From: Bacteroidales bacterium
GTDB lineage: Bacteria > Bacteroidota > Bacteroidia > Bacteroidales > F082
NCBI GenBank assembly: GCA_017531225.1
Contig: JAFXLL010000008.1
Location: forward strand, 95,932 to 159,931
Length of the DNA stretch: 64,000 bases
Direction: 5' to 3'
Below are positions 1 to 9,328 of this stretch, piece by piece. Numbering within the stretch: the first letter of the stretch is position 1; each line of letters starts with the position of its first letter. The notes beneath the pieces were generated by a model. It ran no database searches, had not been told where the DNA came from, and saw only the letters and a list, made by a program, of their open reading frames with translations. Both the position numbers and the translations under genes were made by a program.

Positions 1-287
1 ATGGCCACGATGCCTTTGGCGGTGCAAGCCTCGAGGTCGAGGTTGTCGTAACCGGCGCCGGCGCGGACGACGATCTTCAGGTTCTTGGCATGGTCGATGA
101 CTTCCTTAGTCACCTTGTCGGAACGCACGATGAGAGCGTCGGCGTCGGCCACAGCCTTGTAAAGGTCATTGACATCGGTATATTTTTCCAAAAGAGCCAG
201 TTCATAGCCGTTCTTTTCAACGACTTCGCGGATGCCGTCAACAGCGATCTTTGCGAAAGGCTTTTCAGTAGCAACTAATACTTTCAT
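1..287 (-). CDS. serA: D-3-phosphoglycerate dehydrogenase, N-terminal part (cut by window edge)
   Basis: The reading frame starts at the ATG complementary to 285-287 and runs off the left edge, giving about 95 residues. It begins MKVLVATEKPFAKIAVDGI and continues through ADALIVRSDKVTKEVID and KIVVRAGAGYDNLDL, the N-terminal substrate-binding half of the D-isomer 2-hydroxyacid dehydrogenase family; the RAGAGYDN segment is the usual RxGxGxDN landmark just before the NAD domain. SerA oxidises 3-phosphoglycerate to 3-phosphohydroxypyruvate, the first step of serine synthesis. The gene directly upstream on the same strand is serC, the next pathway enzyme, which supports SerA over other 2-hydroxyacid dehydrogenases. 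The NAD-binding and catalytic His/Glu regions lie outside the window, so I cannot judge completeness. Confidence 0.9.
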   Translation of the reverse strand, partial: MKVLVATEKPFAKIAVDGIREVVEKNGYELALLEKYTDVNDLYKAVADADALIVRSDKVTKEVIDHAKNLKIVVRAGAGYDNLDLEACTAKGIVA

Positions 288-313
288 GTTTTGTTCTTTT
301 ATTGTTGTTAGTG

Positions 314-382
314 GCACCCCTTCGGGGTGCTAGCTCGGTAGGAAAACATTCCCTACCAAGCTAGCATCCGCGGAGCGGATGC
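314..382. repeat. Cluster of three adjacent hairpins between serC and serA
   Basis: Three inverted repeats lie back to back. The first is 314-330 (7-bp perfect stem GCACCCC/GGGGTGC, loop TTC). The second is 330-342 pairing with 352-364 (12 of 13 positions). The third is 364-382 (8-bp perfect stem GCATCCGC/GCGGATGC, loop GGA). They fill most of the 106-base serC-serA intergene. No T tract follows on the minus strand, so a simple intrinsic terminator is unlikely. Either a REP-type dispersed repeat or an RNA element tuning serA relative to serC would fit. Confidence 0.7.
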
Positions 383-393
383 CCGTTTACCAT

Positions 394-1497
394 TTATTTA
401 TTAGCTTTTTCAAAGTCTTGCATGCACTGCACGAGAGCTTCGACGGCCTCGATTGGGCAAGCGTTGTAGAGGCTGGCACGGAAACCACCGACTGAACGGT
501 GACCCTTGATGCCGACCATGCCGCGTTCCTTGGCGAATGCCATGAAAGCGTCTTGCTTGTCCTCGTAACCTGGAGCCATCACCCAGCAGTGGTTCATGAT
601 GGAACGGTCTTCCTTCTCAGCGGTGCCGACGAACATGCTGTTGCGGTCGATCTCTTCGTAGAGCAGGTTGGACTTCTTGGTGTTGATCTTGTTCATAGCC
701 TCGACGCCACCGATGGTGTCCTTCAACCACACGAGGGTCTCGTGCATCATGAAGATAGGCAGTACCGGAGGAGTATTGAACATGGAGATGTTCTTGGCTT
801 CTTCTGCAGCGTGGGTGCGGAAGTCAACCATAGTCGGCAGCGGGTTCATGTAGGCGCGGTCGCCAATGTTGCCGAGGATGTCCTTCTTCACGATGACGAA
901 GGTCACGCCAGCAGGGCCGACGTTCTTCTGAGCGCCACCGTAGATGAGACCGTACTTCTTCACGTCGACGGGACGGCTCATGATATCAGAGCTCATATCA
1001 GCGACGAGCATGATGGGGCAGTCCATATCGTACTTGATCTCAGTACCGTAGATGGTGTTGTTGGTTGTGATGTGGAAGTAGTCGGCATCCATCGGGATGG
1101 TGTAACCTTTAGGAATGTAGGTGTAGGTCTTCTCTTCTGATGAAGCGACGATCTCAACCTTACCGAACAGCTTGGCTTCCTTGGCGGCCTTCTTGGCCCA
1201 GACACCGGTCTGCAGATAAGCAGCCTTGGTCTTCATCAAGTTAGCGGGAACGGTGAAGAACTGGGTGCTGGCACCACCACCGAGGAAGAGAATTTCGTAC
1301 TCGGCAGGGATGTTCAGGAGGTCACGCCACAATTGGCGGGTTTCTTCCATGATGCGCTCCCAACCTGGAGTGCGGTGTGAAATCTCGGCGATGCCGATGC
1401 CAGTGTTGTCGAAATCATAAAGCGCCTTGACGGTGCTTTCAATTGCTTGCTTGGGCAAAACGCATGGACCTGCGTTGAAGTTAAAAGCTTGTTTCAT
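394..1497 (-). CDS. serC: Phosphoserine aminotransferase
   Basis: The 367-residue protein is the normal length for SerC, a PLP enzyme that transaminates 3-phosphohydroxypyruvate with glutamate to give 3-phosphoserine; it also serves in pyridoxal phosphate synthesis in some bacteria. It opens with FNAGPCVLP, the family N-terminal signature, and has [22 protein letters not shown] and the PLP-lysine segment [11 protein letters not shown] with Lys191. The C-terminal [15 protein letters not shown] is the substrate-phosphate-binding end of the family. It lies upstream of serA on the same strand, 106 bases apart with the hairpin cluster between them. A Bacteroidota-type promoter lies upstream at 1565-1572. 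No abnormal feature is seen. Confidence 0.97.
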   Translation of the reverse strand: MKQAFNFNAGPCVLPKQAIESTVKALYDFDNTGIGIAEISHRTPGWERIMEETRQLWRDLLNIPAEYEILFLGGGASTQFFTVPANLMKTKAAYLQTGVWAKKAAKEAKLFGKVEIVASSEEKTYTYIPKGYTIPMDADYFHITTNNTIYGTEIKYDMDCPIMLVADMSSDIMSRPVDVKKYGLIYGGAQKNVGPAGVTFVIVKKDILGNIGDRAYMNPLPTMVDFRTHAAEEAKNISMFNTPPVLPIFMMHETLVWLKDTIGGVEAMNKINTKKSNLLYEEIDRNSMFVGTAEKEDRSIMNHCWVMAPGYEDKQDAFMAFAKERGMVGIKGHRSVGGFRASLYNACPIEAVEALVQCMQDFEKANK

Positions 1498-1564
1498 TAC
1501 AAAAAATGATTAAATGTTTTGATTTATAACTAGTTAATTAAGTTTATATACTCTAAAAGTGCTG

Positions 1565-1572
1565 CAAAGATA
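1565..1572 (-). promoter_or_regulatory. Bacteroidota-type -7 element for serC
   Basis: On the minus strand the sequence reads TATCTTTG followed by CAGC, matching TAnnTTTG. It is 68 bases upstream of the serC ATG. No convincing -33 TTTG is visible at 19 bases. Confidence 0.6.
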
Positions 1573-1642
1573 ATAATTAAAACGGTGTGAAAATCCTTTT
1601 TCTCAACAATTTATCTCTTTAGAAAAAAAAACTGAAAAAATG

Positions 1643-1672
1643 TTGCCAGTTCAAAAAAATGTTGTACTTTTG
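1643..1672 (+). promoter_or_regulatory. Promoter of the L31 gene
   Basis: TTG at 1643-1645, a 19-base spacer and TACTTTTG at 1665-1672 match the Bacteroidota consensus TTTG-N19-TAnnTTTG. The L31 ATG is 30 bases downstream. Confidence 0.75.
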
Positions 1673-1701
1673 CACCCTCGAAACTAAAAGGAAAGAAAGC
1701 A

Positions 1702-1971
1702 ATGAAAAAAGACATTCACCCCAAGAATTACCGTCTGGTTGTTTTCAAAGATATGTCCAACGAACAGACCTTCCTGTCACGTTCCACTATCAATACCAAG
1801 GATACCATCGTCTGGGAAGACGGTCAGGAATACCCCCTGGTGAAGCTTGAAATCTCCAGCACATCACACCCCTTCTATACTGGTAAGATGAAGCTCGTCG
1901 ACAGCGCTGGTCGCGTTGATAAGTTCAACAACAAGTACAAGAAGTTCTTCGAAAAGAAGGACGCCAAGTAA
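1702..1971 (+). CDS. rpmE2: 50S ribosomal protein L31 type B (zinc-free form)
   Basis: This 89-residue protein starts [18 protein letters not shown] and contains [12 protein letters not shown], the L31 signature region, ending in a basic [10 protein letters not shown] tail. L31 bridges the large and small ribosomal subunits. There are no cysteines, so it is the C-minus (type B) form that does not bind zinc; in many bacteria that form replaces the zinc form under zinc limitation, but I see no Zur site here and cannot tell whether a second L31 exists. A strong promoter at 1643-1672 and an intrinsic terminator at 2001-2031 make it look monocistronic. Confidence 0.95.
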   Translation: MKKDIHPKNYRLVVFKDMSNEQTFLSRSTINTKDTIVWEDGQEYPLVKLEISSTSHPFYTGKMKLVDSAGRVDKFNNKYKKFFEKKDAK

Positions 1972-2000
1972 TTGGCTCGGTGTTTTACCAATTCATAGAA

Positions 2001-2031
2001 AGCTCTCGATGCTGATTCGAGGGCTTTTTTT
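2001..2031 (+). terminator. Intrinsic terminator after L31
   Basis: AGCTCTCGA (2001-2009) pairs with TCGAGGGCT (2017-2025), with a G-T pair, followed by a run of T at 2025-2031. It lies 30 bases after the L31 stop codon and just before lon. Confidence 0.8.
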
Positions 2032-2043
2032 GACTTAAATAAG

Positions 2044-4518
2044 ATGCAAGATATGATAGATTCCAATAACGGAGATTTCATCCCAGTCCTCACCATCGAC
2101 GATATCCATCTCGACCAAAACGAGGCGGTGCCGGAGGAACTGCCTATTCTGCCTTTGCGGAACTCGGTACTCTATCCAGGCGTGGTTATTCCCATCACCG
2201 TGGGCCGCGAGAAGTCCATCCAGTTGGTCAAGGAGTATTACAGGAAGAAGAAGCTGATCGGCGTGGTGGCTCAGAAGGATGCGAATGTCGAAGATCCTGG
2301 CATCGCCGACCTCTATCCCGTGGGTACGGCAGCTCAGATCCTCAAGACCTTCCAGATGCCCGACGGCAACCTTACCGTCATCATTCAAGGCAAGAGCCGC
2401 TTTGAACTCGTCGAGATCAAACAACTCGACCCGTATTTCATCGCCGCCGTGCAGCCTTTCCAGGCCTCTGACGAAATCCCCCGCGACCGCAAGTTCAAAG
2501 CGATGATCCAGTCTATCAAGGAACTGGCATCACAAGTCATCTCACGCAACCAACGTCTTCCCGAAGAGGCCGACTTCGCCATCAAGAACATCGACAGTCC
2601 GGTGTTCCTGCTCAACTTCGTGGCAAGCAACGTGGAAGCCGACCTGCCGTCGAAGCAACTCCTGCTGGAATGCACCAACGTGGTGGATATGGCCAACAAC
2701 CTGCTCGGCATCCTGACGACCGCCCAGCAGATGAATGAGCTGAAACAGCAGATCCAAAACAAGGTGAAGAACGACCTTGACAAGCAACAGCGTGAGTTCT
2801 TGCTGAACCAACAGCTGCGCACCATCCAGGAAGAGCTGGGAGGCACTCCCAATGAACACGATATCAAGGAACTGCAGGAGAAGGCCGAGAAAAAGAAATG
2901 GAGCAAGGAAGTGCAAGAGGTCTTCGAGCGTGAGCTCAAGAAACTGGAGCGTACCAACCCCCAAGCAGCAGAATATGGCATTCAGCTCAACTATTTGCAG
3001 TACCTGGTGGATCTTCCGTGGATGGACTATACCAAGGACAACTTTGACCTGAAGCGCGCCCAGCGTATCCTGGATGCCGATCACTATGGTCTCGATAAAG
3101 TCAAGGAACGCATCATTGAGCATCTTGCCGTGCTGAAGCTGAAAAATGACATGAAGGCGCCGATCCTCTGTCTGGTAGGCCCTCCCGGAGTGGGTAAGAC
3201 CTCCCTCGGGAAGTCGATCGCACGTGCCTTGAACCGCAAATATGTGAGGATGTCGCTCGGTGGACTCCGTGACGAGTCCGAACTCCGTGGCCACCGCAAG
3301 ACCTATATCGGTGCCATGCCTGGACGTATCATCCAGAACCTCCGTAAGGTGAAGTCGGGCAACCCCGTGTTTGTGCTCGATGAGATCGACAAGGTCAGCG
3401 GCAACAATATCAACGGCGACCCGCAAGCCGCATTGCTTGAGATTCTCGACCCTGAACAGAACTCCACTTTCTATGATAACTTCATGGAACTGGACTATGA
3501 TCTTTCCAAGATTATGTTCATCGCCACAGCCAACACCCTGTCAACTATTCATCCGGCATTGCTCGACCGTATGGAGGTGATCGACTTGAGCGGCTATCTC
3601 CGCGAGGAGAAATACGAGATTGCCAAACGGCACCTGATTCCCAAGCAGCTCAAGGAACACGGCATGGATGCTAAGCAGATCTCCTTCTCGAAGGACATGG
3701 TGATGCACATCATCGACGACTACACCCGCGAAGCCGGCGTCCGTAACTTGGAACGCCGCATTGCCGACGTGATGCGTGCCCGTGCCAAGGACATCGTGAT
3801 GGATGAAATCAAAGACCGTAGGGTCACTAAGGATGAGTTGCGCAAAGTGTTGGGCGTGCCAATGCATCACGATGAGGACGAAGTGAAGCATGTTATGCCT
3901 GGCGTGGCCACAGGTCTGGCTTGGACATCGGTGGGAGGGGAGATCCTCTCGATCGAGGTGAGCCTCAGCCGTGGCGCAGGTCGTCTCTCATTGACCGGCA
4001 ACCTTGGCGAAGTGATGAAAGAGTCGGCAACAATTGCCTACGAGTTCATAAAGTCACATACAACGTTATTGGATATTAATCCTGATGTGTTTGATGGATG
4101 GAATGTTCACGTTCATGTGCCAGAAGGTGCAACGCCAAAGGATGGCCCTTCAGCGGGTATCACCATGCTCACCGCCCTGACTTCAGCGTTCACCCAACGC
4201 AAGGTGAAGGGACAGCTGGCCATGACGGGTGAGATCACCCTGCGTGGCCGTGTGCTGCCTGTGGGTGGCATCAAGGAGAAGATCCTGGCTGCCAAGCGTA
4301 ATGGCATCACCGACCTGATCCTTTCCGTGGATAACAAACGCGACATCGAAGACATTAAGGAAGACTTCATCAACGGACTGAACTTCCATTATGTCAGCAA
4401 TATGATGGAGGTAGTCAACCTGGCGCTCGAGAAAGAGCAGGATCAGAACGACCTCGACTACAATAGGTATTTGCTCAATTTACGGACGGAAGTCATTGGA
4501 TTTAAAGGCGATAGGTGA
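2044..4518 (+). CDS. lon: ATP-dependent protease Lon
   Basis: The 824-residue protein has the full bacterial Lon layout. The N-terminal substrate-binding LAN domain (about 30-240) starts [14 protein letters not shown], and a coiled linker follows. The AAA+ domain has Walker A GPPGVGKT at 379-386 and Walker B VFVLDEID ending at 449. The C-terminal serine-lysine protease domain has KDGPSAG with catalytic Ser703 and Lys746 in GGIKEK. The Ser-Lys spacing of 43 equals that of the E. coli enzyme. Lon degrades misfolded and regulatory proteins in the cytoplasm. The start is at 2044; ATG 2053 is an alternative three codons in. Its stop codon overlaps or abuts the start of the next lipoprotein gene. 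I see no CIRCE-like heat-shock operator upstream. Confidence 0.97.
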   Translation: MQDMIDSNNGDFIPVLTIDDIHLDQNEAVPEELPILPLRNSVLYPGVVIPITVGREKSIQLVKEYYRKKKLIGVVAQKDANVEDPGIADLYPVGTAAQILKTFQMPDGNLTVIIQGKSRFELVEIKQLDPYFIAAVQPFQASDEIPRDRKFKAMIQSIKELASQVISRNQRLPEEADFAIKNIDSPVFLLNFVASNVEADLPSKQLLLECTNVVDMANNLLGILTTAQQMNELKQQIQNKVKNDLDKQQREFLLNQQLRTIQEELGGTPNEHDIKELQEKAEKKKWSKEVQEVFERELKKLERTNPQAAEYGIQLNYLQYLVDLPWMDYTKDNFDLKRAQRILDADHYGLDKVKERIIEHLAVLKLKNDMKAPILCLVGPPGVGKTSLGKSIARALNRKYVRMSLGGLRDESELRGHRKTYIGAMPGRIIQNLRKVKSGNPVFVLDEIDKVSGNNINGDPQAALLEILDPEQNSTFYDNFMELDYDLSKIMFIATANTLSTIHPALLDRMEVIDLSGYLREEKYEIAKRHLIPKQLKEHGMDAKQISFSKDMVMHIIDDYTREAGVRNLERRIADVMRARAKDIVMDEIKDRRVTKDELRKVLGVPMHHDEDEVKHVMPGVATGLAWTSVGGEILSIEVSLSRGAGRLSLTGNLGEVMKESATIAYEFIKSHTTLLDINPDVFDGWNVHVHVPEGATPKDGPSAGITMLTALTSAFTQRKVKGQLAMTGEITLRGRVLPVGGIKEKILAAKRNGITDLILSVDNKRDIEDIKEDFINGLNFHYVSNMMEVVNLALEKEQDQNDLDYNRYLLNLRTEVIGFKGDR

Positions 4519-4520
4519 AA

Positions 4521-6125
4521 ATGAGAGTTGAGAGATGGGTTTTGTTGTTGATAGGATTCATGTTCCTCACTTCTTGTGGGAAACATGAAGACCCCAACGA
4601 AGGCTTATCCATATTCAAATACAATGAGTCGGGTGGCATTATGACGCTCGACCCGATTTATGCCAAGGACTTGCCTCATATCTGGGCCTGCAACCAACTC
4701 TTCAGCAGCCTGGTGGCCTTCGACGAAGAGATGAACGTGGTGCCACGGGTGGCCAAGTCGTGGGACATCAGCGACGATGGCACCGTCTATACTTTCCACC
4801 TGAGAGACGACGTCTATTTCCATGAAGATGCCTCGATGCCTGAGCCCCGTTGCGTGACGGCAGAGGACTTCCGCTATTCGTTCAACCGTGTGGTCGACAA
4901 ACGCTTAAGCTCACCTGGAGCTTGGGTCTTTGCCATGGTCGACCATGAGGACGGGAACTATGCCTTTCAGGCCATCGACGACTCCACTTTTCAAGTGAAG
5001 CTCTCGAAGCCATTCCCTCCATTCCTCGGCATCCTCTCGATGACCTACGCCTCTGTCGTTCCCAAGGAGGCAGTGGAGTATTATGGCGATGATTTCCGTA
5101 GTCATCCTGTCGGCACAGGCCCGTTCCACTTCCAGTATTGGAACGAAGGCGTGAAGCTCGTTTTCCGCAAGAATCCCCATTACTTTGAAGTAGATGAAAA
5201 AGGGGAGAGGCTACCTTATCTGGACGCCGTTTCCATCAGCTTCTTGATCGATAGACAGGTGGCGTTCTTGGAGTTCGTCAAAGGCAAGTTCGACTTCATG
5301 TCGGGCATCGACGCCCGTTACAAGGATGAGCTGCTGACTTACGACGGCGAGCTGCGTCAGAAGTACGAAGGCAAGATTGACCTGATCACTGGACCTTATC
5401 TAAACACAGAATACATCAGCTTCTTCGTTGATCCCGACGACAGTTTGGGCGTTGACCGAGCACGCGCAATGCGTCAGGCGGTGAACTACAGCATCGACCG
5501 TGACAAAATGCTGCGTTATTTGCGCAATGGCATTGGCATTCCCGGCACGGGCGGCATGATTCCCGATGGTTTGCCTGGCCACAACGATGGCATTGGTTAC
5601 GACTATGACCTGAAGAAAGCACAACGCTTGGTGAGAGATTTCCGTCTGGAAGGCTATCAGCTGAATCTCTCTACTTCGGCTGAATATGCCGATATCGGCA
5701 AGTTTGTGCAAAGTCAGGTGGAGCAAACCGGAATGAAGTGTAAGATGGAGGTAATGCCTCCTGCTACCATCAGGAGTATGAGAGCCAACGGCAGCTTACA
5801 GTTCTTCCGTGCCTCATGGGTGGCCGACTATCCCGATGCCGAGAACTACCTCTCACTGTTCACCACTGCCAACTTTGCGCCTAACGGTCCCAACTATTCC
5901 CATTACTCCAGCAAGCGTTACGATCAGCTGTACAACAAGGCCATGTCGGTTACCGACGACGATGCCCGCGAGCGCTTGTATAGTGAAATGGACAGCCTGA
6001 TGATGCAGGATGCCCCCGTGGTAGTGCTGTTCTACGACGAGGTGCTCCGTTTTGTCAACAGTCGTGTGAAAGGATTGGGATGCAACCCGACGAACCTGCT
6101 GGATCTCCGCAAGGTGACTTTGTAA
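4521..6125 (+). CDS. Peptide/solute-binding lipoprotein of the SBP family 5 (OppA/DppA-like)
   Basis: From ATG 4521 the product is 534 residues; a GTG at 4515 overlapping the lon stop is the alternative start. The N-terminus has a hydrophobic stretch ending FLTSC, a lipobox with Cys19, so it is a predicted lipoprotein. The body matches the family 5 extracellular solute-binding proteins: TLDPIYAKDLPH, ESWDIS-type segment KSWDISDDGTVYTFHLRDDVYFH, the ADFRYSFNRV motif and SHPVGTGPFHFQYW. Such proteins bind oligopeptides or related ligands for ABC import. No Opp/Dpp permease or ATPase gene is nearby, so it is an orphan binding protein here and its ligand cannot be inferred. Confidence 0.9.
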   Translation: MRVERWVLLLIGFMFLTSCGKHEDPNEGLSIFKYNESGGIMTLDPIYAKDLPHIWACNQLFSSLVAFDEEMNVVPRVAKSWDISDDGTVYTFHLRDDVYFHEDASMPEPRCVTAEDFRYSFNRVVDKRLSSPGAWVFAMVDHEDGNYAFQAIDDSTFQVKLSKPFPPFLGILSMTYASVVPKEAVEYYGDDFRSHPVGTGPFHFQYWNEGVKLVFRKNPHYFEVDEKGERLPYLDAVSISFLIDRQVAFLEFVKGKFDFMSGIDARYKDELLTYDGELRQKYEGKIDLITGPYLNTEYISFFVDPDDSLGVDRARAMRQAVNYSIDRDKMLRYLRNGIGIPGTGGMIPDGLPGHNDGIGYDYDLKKAQRLVRDFRLEGYQLNLSTSAEYADIGKFVQSQVEQTGMKCKMEVMPPATIRSMRANGSLQFFRASWVADYPDAENYLSLFTTANFAPNGPNYSHYSSKRYDQLYNKAMSVTDDDARERLYSEMDSLMMQDAPVVVLFYDEVLRFVNSRVKGLGCNPTNLLDLRKVTL

Positions 6126-6149
6126 AGAAATAATCGTATTTTTGTCAAC

Positions 6150-6788
6150 GTGAAATCAAGCATCAACCGTATCGTTAAGTTTGTTTTCGACAGGGTAGTG
6201 GCTCTGTTGGGATTGGTTGTGCTTGCGATTCCGTTGATGGTCATCGCCTTGTTGGTGAAGCTGTCCAATCCGAGGGAAACGGTGCTCTTCACCCAGGTGC
6301 GCGTGGGACTGCATGGCAAGTTGTTCAAGATCCATAAGTTCCGTACCATGACTAACGAGAAGGAAATCACCAACATCGCTTATCCCAACAGGGCTCGCAT
6401 CACGCCAGTGGGAGCCTGGTTGCGCCGATATAAGATCGATGAGTTGCCCGAACTCTGGGATGTGTTGATCGGTAATATGAGCTTTGTGGGTCCACGTCCC
6501 GATGTGCCAGGTTATGCCGACCTACTTGAGGGAGACGATAGGGTAGTGCTCGATATGCGACCAGGTATCACCGGACCAGCTACACTCAAGTATAGCAACG
6601 AGGAGAAACAGATCGAGGATTATGTGAAACAAGCCAAAGCCAACGGCGATCAACGTACTGAGGATGAGATCGCTATTTGGTACAACGATGAGGTGATTTA
6701 TCCCGATAAAGTCAGGATCAATTGCGATTATTATCGGAATTATTCCTTTTTTACGGACCTTAACATCATTTTTAAGACTCTTTTTTAA
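6150..6788 (+). CDS. Polyprenyl-phosphate sugar-phosphate transferase (bacterial sugar transferase, PglC/WcaJ family)
   Basis: The 212-residue protein (GTG start) has one N-terminal membrane helix or re-entrant segment at about 12-38. The catalytic fold follows, with QVRVGLHGKLFKIHKFRTM, KIDELPELWDVLIGNMSFVGPRP and the aspartate-rich DMRPGITGPATLKY. These are the hallmarks of monotopic phosphoglycosyl transferases, which move a sugar-1-phosphate from a UDP-sugar onto undecaprenyl phosphate to start glycan assembly. The length matches the small PglC type, not the long WcaJ type with extra helices. There are no other glycosyltransferase or flippase genes around it, so its glycan is unknown. The gene begins 25 bases after the binding-protein gene. 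Confidence 0.9.
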   Translation: MKSSINRIVKFVFDRVVALLGLVVLAIPLMVIALLVKLSNPRETVLFTQVRVGLHGKLFKIHKFRTMTNEKEITNIAYPNRARITPVGAWLRRYKIDELPELWDVLIGNMSFVGPRPDVPGYADLLEGDDRVVLDMRPGITGPATLKYSNEEKQIEDYVKQAKANGDQRTEDEIAIWYNDEVIYPDKVRINCDYYRNYSFFTDLNIIFKTLF

Positions 6789-6808
6789 AGAGGAATAAAG
6801 ATTTTTGG

Positions 6809-6816
6809 TATTTTTG
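6809..6816 (+). promoter_or_regulatory. -7 element before the MMPL-to-sbcC gene run
   Basis: TATTTTTG followed by CAGC, 26 bases before the ATG at 6842. No good -33 TTTG is visible. It is the only clear promoter-like site before the nine-gene run that follows. Confidence 0.55.
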
Positions 6817-6841
6817 CAGCTTTTAAAAGCGACAATAATAC

Positions 6842-9328
6842 ATGCATAAGATTTTTATTCCCATCTATAATTTCTTCAAGGGCAGACAAGGTTTGATGTA
6901 TATCATCATGACGGTTTCATTTTTGGTGTTTGCCTTTTTCGGTCTTCAACTTCATTTCGAGGAGGATATCACTAAACTTCTGCCTACATCGAGTGTGGAA
7001 AGCCAGCTGGCTTTTGGCTCCATTGGCTTGAAGGACAAGGTCTTCATTCAAGTCACTTCGTCTGGCGAACAGCTCTCTCCCGTAGAAATCGGAGAGATGA
7101 CGGACAGCTTTATTGAGATGTTGTTTGAGAAGGACTCAGCCAATCATTACATCTCCAACATCCTCTACAAGATGGAGCCTGAGATGGCACTCAACGCCTT
7201 GGATTTCGTGCTGGAACATCTCCCTTCATTTGTGGACACTTCCGCTTATCAGGGTATTGCAAAAGCCTTGGAACCCGAGGCTGCTGCCGCTCAGATGCAG
7301 GCCAATTATGACTTGCTGATGAATGATGAGACCGGAGAGATGCTTCAGATGGTGGCATACGACCCGCTTAACCTGAAGGATGCGATCATCGGTGACATGC
7401 TGGAAAGCGCCGTTGGTGGTTATAACATGGTTGACGGCCATTTCTTCTGTGCCGACAGTACCGTTGCCATTGCTTATTTGGCTCCGGCTTTCAAGACGCT
7501 TGATTCCAAGTCCGCTCGCGACTTCTCTCGCATGATGTCCAAGGCGAAGTATGAATTTGAAGAGGCACATCCCGAGGTGAAGGTGCTGGTGCATGGCGAC
7601 CCCATCGGCAGCGTGTCGAACGCCGGCCGTATCCGTACCGACTTGGTGGTGACGGTGGGCATCTCGCTCCTTCTGATTCTCATTCTGCTGGGACTTTGTT
7701 TCAAGAGCTTCTCCTTCTTGTGGAAAATGTTGTTGCCCATTGTTTATGGTACCGTCTTTTCGTTGGCTGTCATCTACTGGTACAGGGGCGAGATGTCGCT
7801 CATGTCGCTGGGCCTTGGTGCTATCGTTTTGGGTGTAGCCATCAGCTATTGCCTCCACGTGATGATCCATCATTTCTTTGTGGGTGATCCCGAGAAACTG
7901 TTGCTCGACGAGTCAACTCCGGTGTTTTTGGGTTGCCTCACCACAGTGGGTGCTTTCTGCAGCTTGCTGCTCACCGATAGCGACTTGCTTCGTGACTTTG
8001 GACTCTTTGCCTCTGTGGCTCTCATAGGAAGCACACTGTTTGCCTTGATATTTTTACCTCACTTCCTGCCCAAGCGTCATGCTGATTCCAGTGGTGTGGT
8101 GTTCCGCCATATCACCCGCCTCAATTCATTGCCTTACGACCGTCGTAAATGGTTCCTTGGATTGATGGTGGCCATCATCATCGTGGGTTGCATCTTCTCA
8201 CCGAATGTCACTTTCGACAGCGATTTGCGCAACTTGGACTTCAACTCGGAAGATGAGCTGGCAAGTGAGGCTTTGTTCAACGCCAAGAACAACGATGGTT
8301 TCGCGCACCAGTATTATGCCACAGTCTCTACTGATTTCGATGAGGCTATCCTTGCCAACCAGTCGTTGATGGTCATCCTCGACTCATTGAAGCAGGCTGG
8401 CATCGTCCATTCTTATACCGACTTGATTCCGAAACTGTTTATCACCCAAGAGGAGCAGGAGCATCGCATCGCTGCTTGGAACGCCTTCTGGACAGAGGAG
8501 CGCAAGCAAGAAACCATGGCTTTGGTGGAGACCAACGCCAAGCAACTCGGCCTCGATCCCAGTATGTTTGCCGATTTCCAATGGATCATCGATTCCGATT
8601 ACGAACCCGCTTCTTTGCTGGAGAGTGGCATCATTCCTGAGAACCTGTTGGGCAACTTCATCGAATGTAATGCCGATGGTCAATACATGGTGTTCACTGA
8701 CGTGGCGCTGTTGTTTGAGGACAAGGATCCCGTTACAGTGGCGCTGATCAACAATCCCAGAACATTCATCCTCGATCCGTTCTATTACTGCAAGGACATG
8801 GTTGAGGTTATTCACGACGACTTCGACATCGCTGTTTGGATTTCGTCGATTTTTGTGCTGGTTATTCTGCTGATTTCGTTCCGCAACATCCTCACCGCTC
8901 TGCTTTCGTTCATCCCGATGGTGGTCAGCTGGTTCATGGTTCAGGGCTATATGGCCTTGATCGGTTTGGAATTCAACCTGATCAACATCATCATTTCCAC
9001 GTTTATCTTCGGCATTGGCGTGGACTACAGCATCTTCATCACCGAAGGCTTACTATCAGAGGCGCGAACGGGCAACCGTGACGTGCTTACATGGCATAAG
9101 GTGGCCATCTTCTTCTCGGCCATCATCCTGGTTATTGTGATTTCTTCCTTGCTTTTCGCAGTTCACCCCGCTATCCGGTCCATCGGGCTCAGCACCCTCA
9201 TCGGAATGGCATCAACCATAATGATATCCTACTCGCTGCAGCCGTTTGCGTTCAGGCAGTTGATGAAGATTCCGGCTTACAAGCGTAGCGTACTTTCGAA
9301 AAAACCATGGAAAAAACAGCAGAATTAG
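6842..9328 (+). CDS. MMPL/RND-superfamily membrane exporter
   Basis: The 828-residue protein has two similar halves. Each has one membrane helix (about 17-36 and about 440-458), a large extracytoplasmic domain, and a block of about five further helices (about 263-410 and 655-810). The helix blocks carry the sterol-sensing-like segments GLGAIVLGVAISY and FIFGIGVDYSIF, typical of MMPL and HpnN-type transporters, which move lipids or other hydrophobic compounds outward using the proton gradient. It is smaller than drug-efflux RND pumps, and no adaptor or TolC partner is adjacent. It overlaps the FakA-like gene by 22 bases and heads a run rich in acyl-chain genes, so a lipid substrate is a reasonable inference. 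Confidence 0.88.
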   Translation: MHKIFIPIYNFFKGRQGLMYIIMTVSFLVFAFFGLQLHFEEDITKLLPTSSVESQLAFGSIGLKDKVFIQVTSSGEQLSPVEIGEMTDSFIEMLFEKDSANHYISNILYKMEPEMALNALDFVLEHLPSFVDTSAYQGIAKALEPEAAAAQMQANYDLLMNDETGEMLQMVAYDPLNLKDAIIGDMLESAVGGYNMVDGHFFCADSTVAIAYLAPAFKTLDSKSARDFSRMMSKAKYEFEEAHPEVKVLVHGDPIGSVSNAGRIRTDLVVTVGISLLLILILLGLCFKSFSFLWKMLLPIVYGTVFSLAVIYWYRGEMSLMSLGLGAIVLGVAISYCLHVMIHHFFVGDPEKLLLDESTPVFLGCLTTVGAFCSLLLTDSDLLRDFGLFASVALIGSTLFALIFLPHFLPKRHADSSGVVFRHITRLNSLPYDRRKWFLGLMVAIIIVGCIFSPNVTFDSDLRNLDFNSEDELASEALFNAKNNDGFAHQYYATVSTDFDEAILANQSLMVILDSLKQAGIVHSYTDLIPKLFITQEEQEHRIAAWNAFWTEERKQETMALVETNAKQLGLDPSMFADFQWIIDSDYEPASLLESGIIPENLLGNFIECNADGQYMVFTDVALLFEDKDPVTVALINNPRTFILDPFYYCKDMVEVIHDDFDIAVWISSIFVLVILLISFRNILTALLSFIPMVVSWFMVQGYMALIGLEFNLINIIISTFIFGIGVDYSIFITEGLLSEARTGNRDVLTWHKVAIFFSAIILVIVISSLLFAVHPAIRSIGLSTLIGMASTIMISYSLQPFAFRQLMKIPAYKRSVLSKKPWKKQQN

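Noticed and set aside
499-1140. 213-residue open frame on the plus strand opposite serC
   Set aside because: It is antisense to a clearly conserved SerC frame and has no recognisable motif; the valine/histidine-rich composition is the usual mirror of a GC-rich gene.
2385-3426. Long minus-strand frames opposite lon (2385-2981 and 2542-3426)
   Set aside because: They lie wholly inside the lon gene, which has all its catalytic motifs, and have no homology pattern of their own.
6137-6144. TATTTTTG before the sugar transferase considered as its promoter
   Set aside because: It lies six bases from the GTG start and has no -33 box, so transcription from it would start at or after the start codon.
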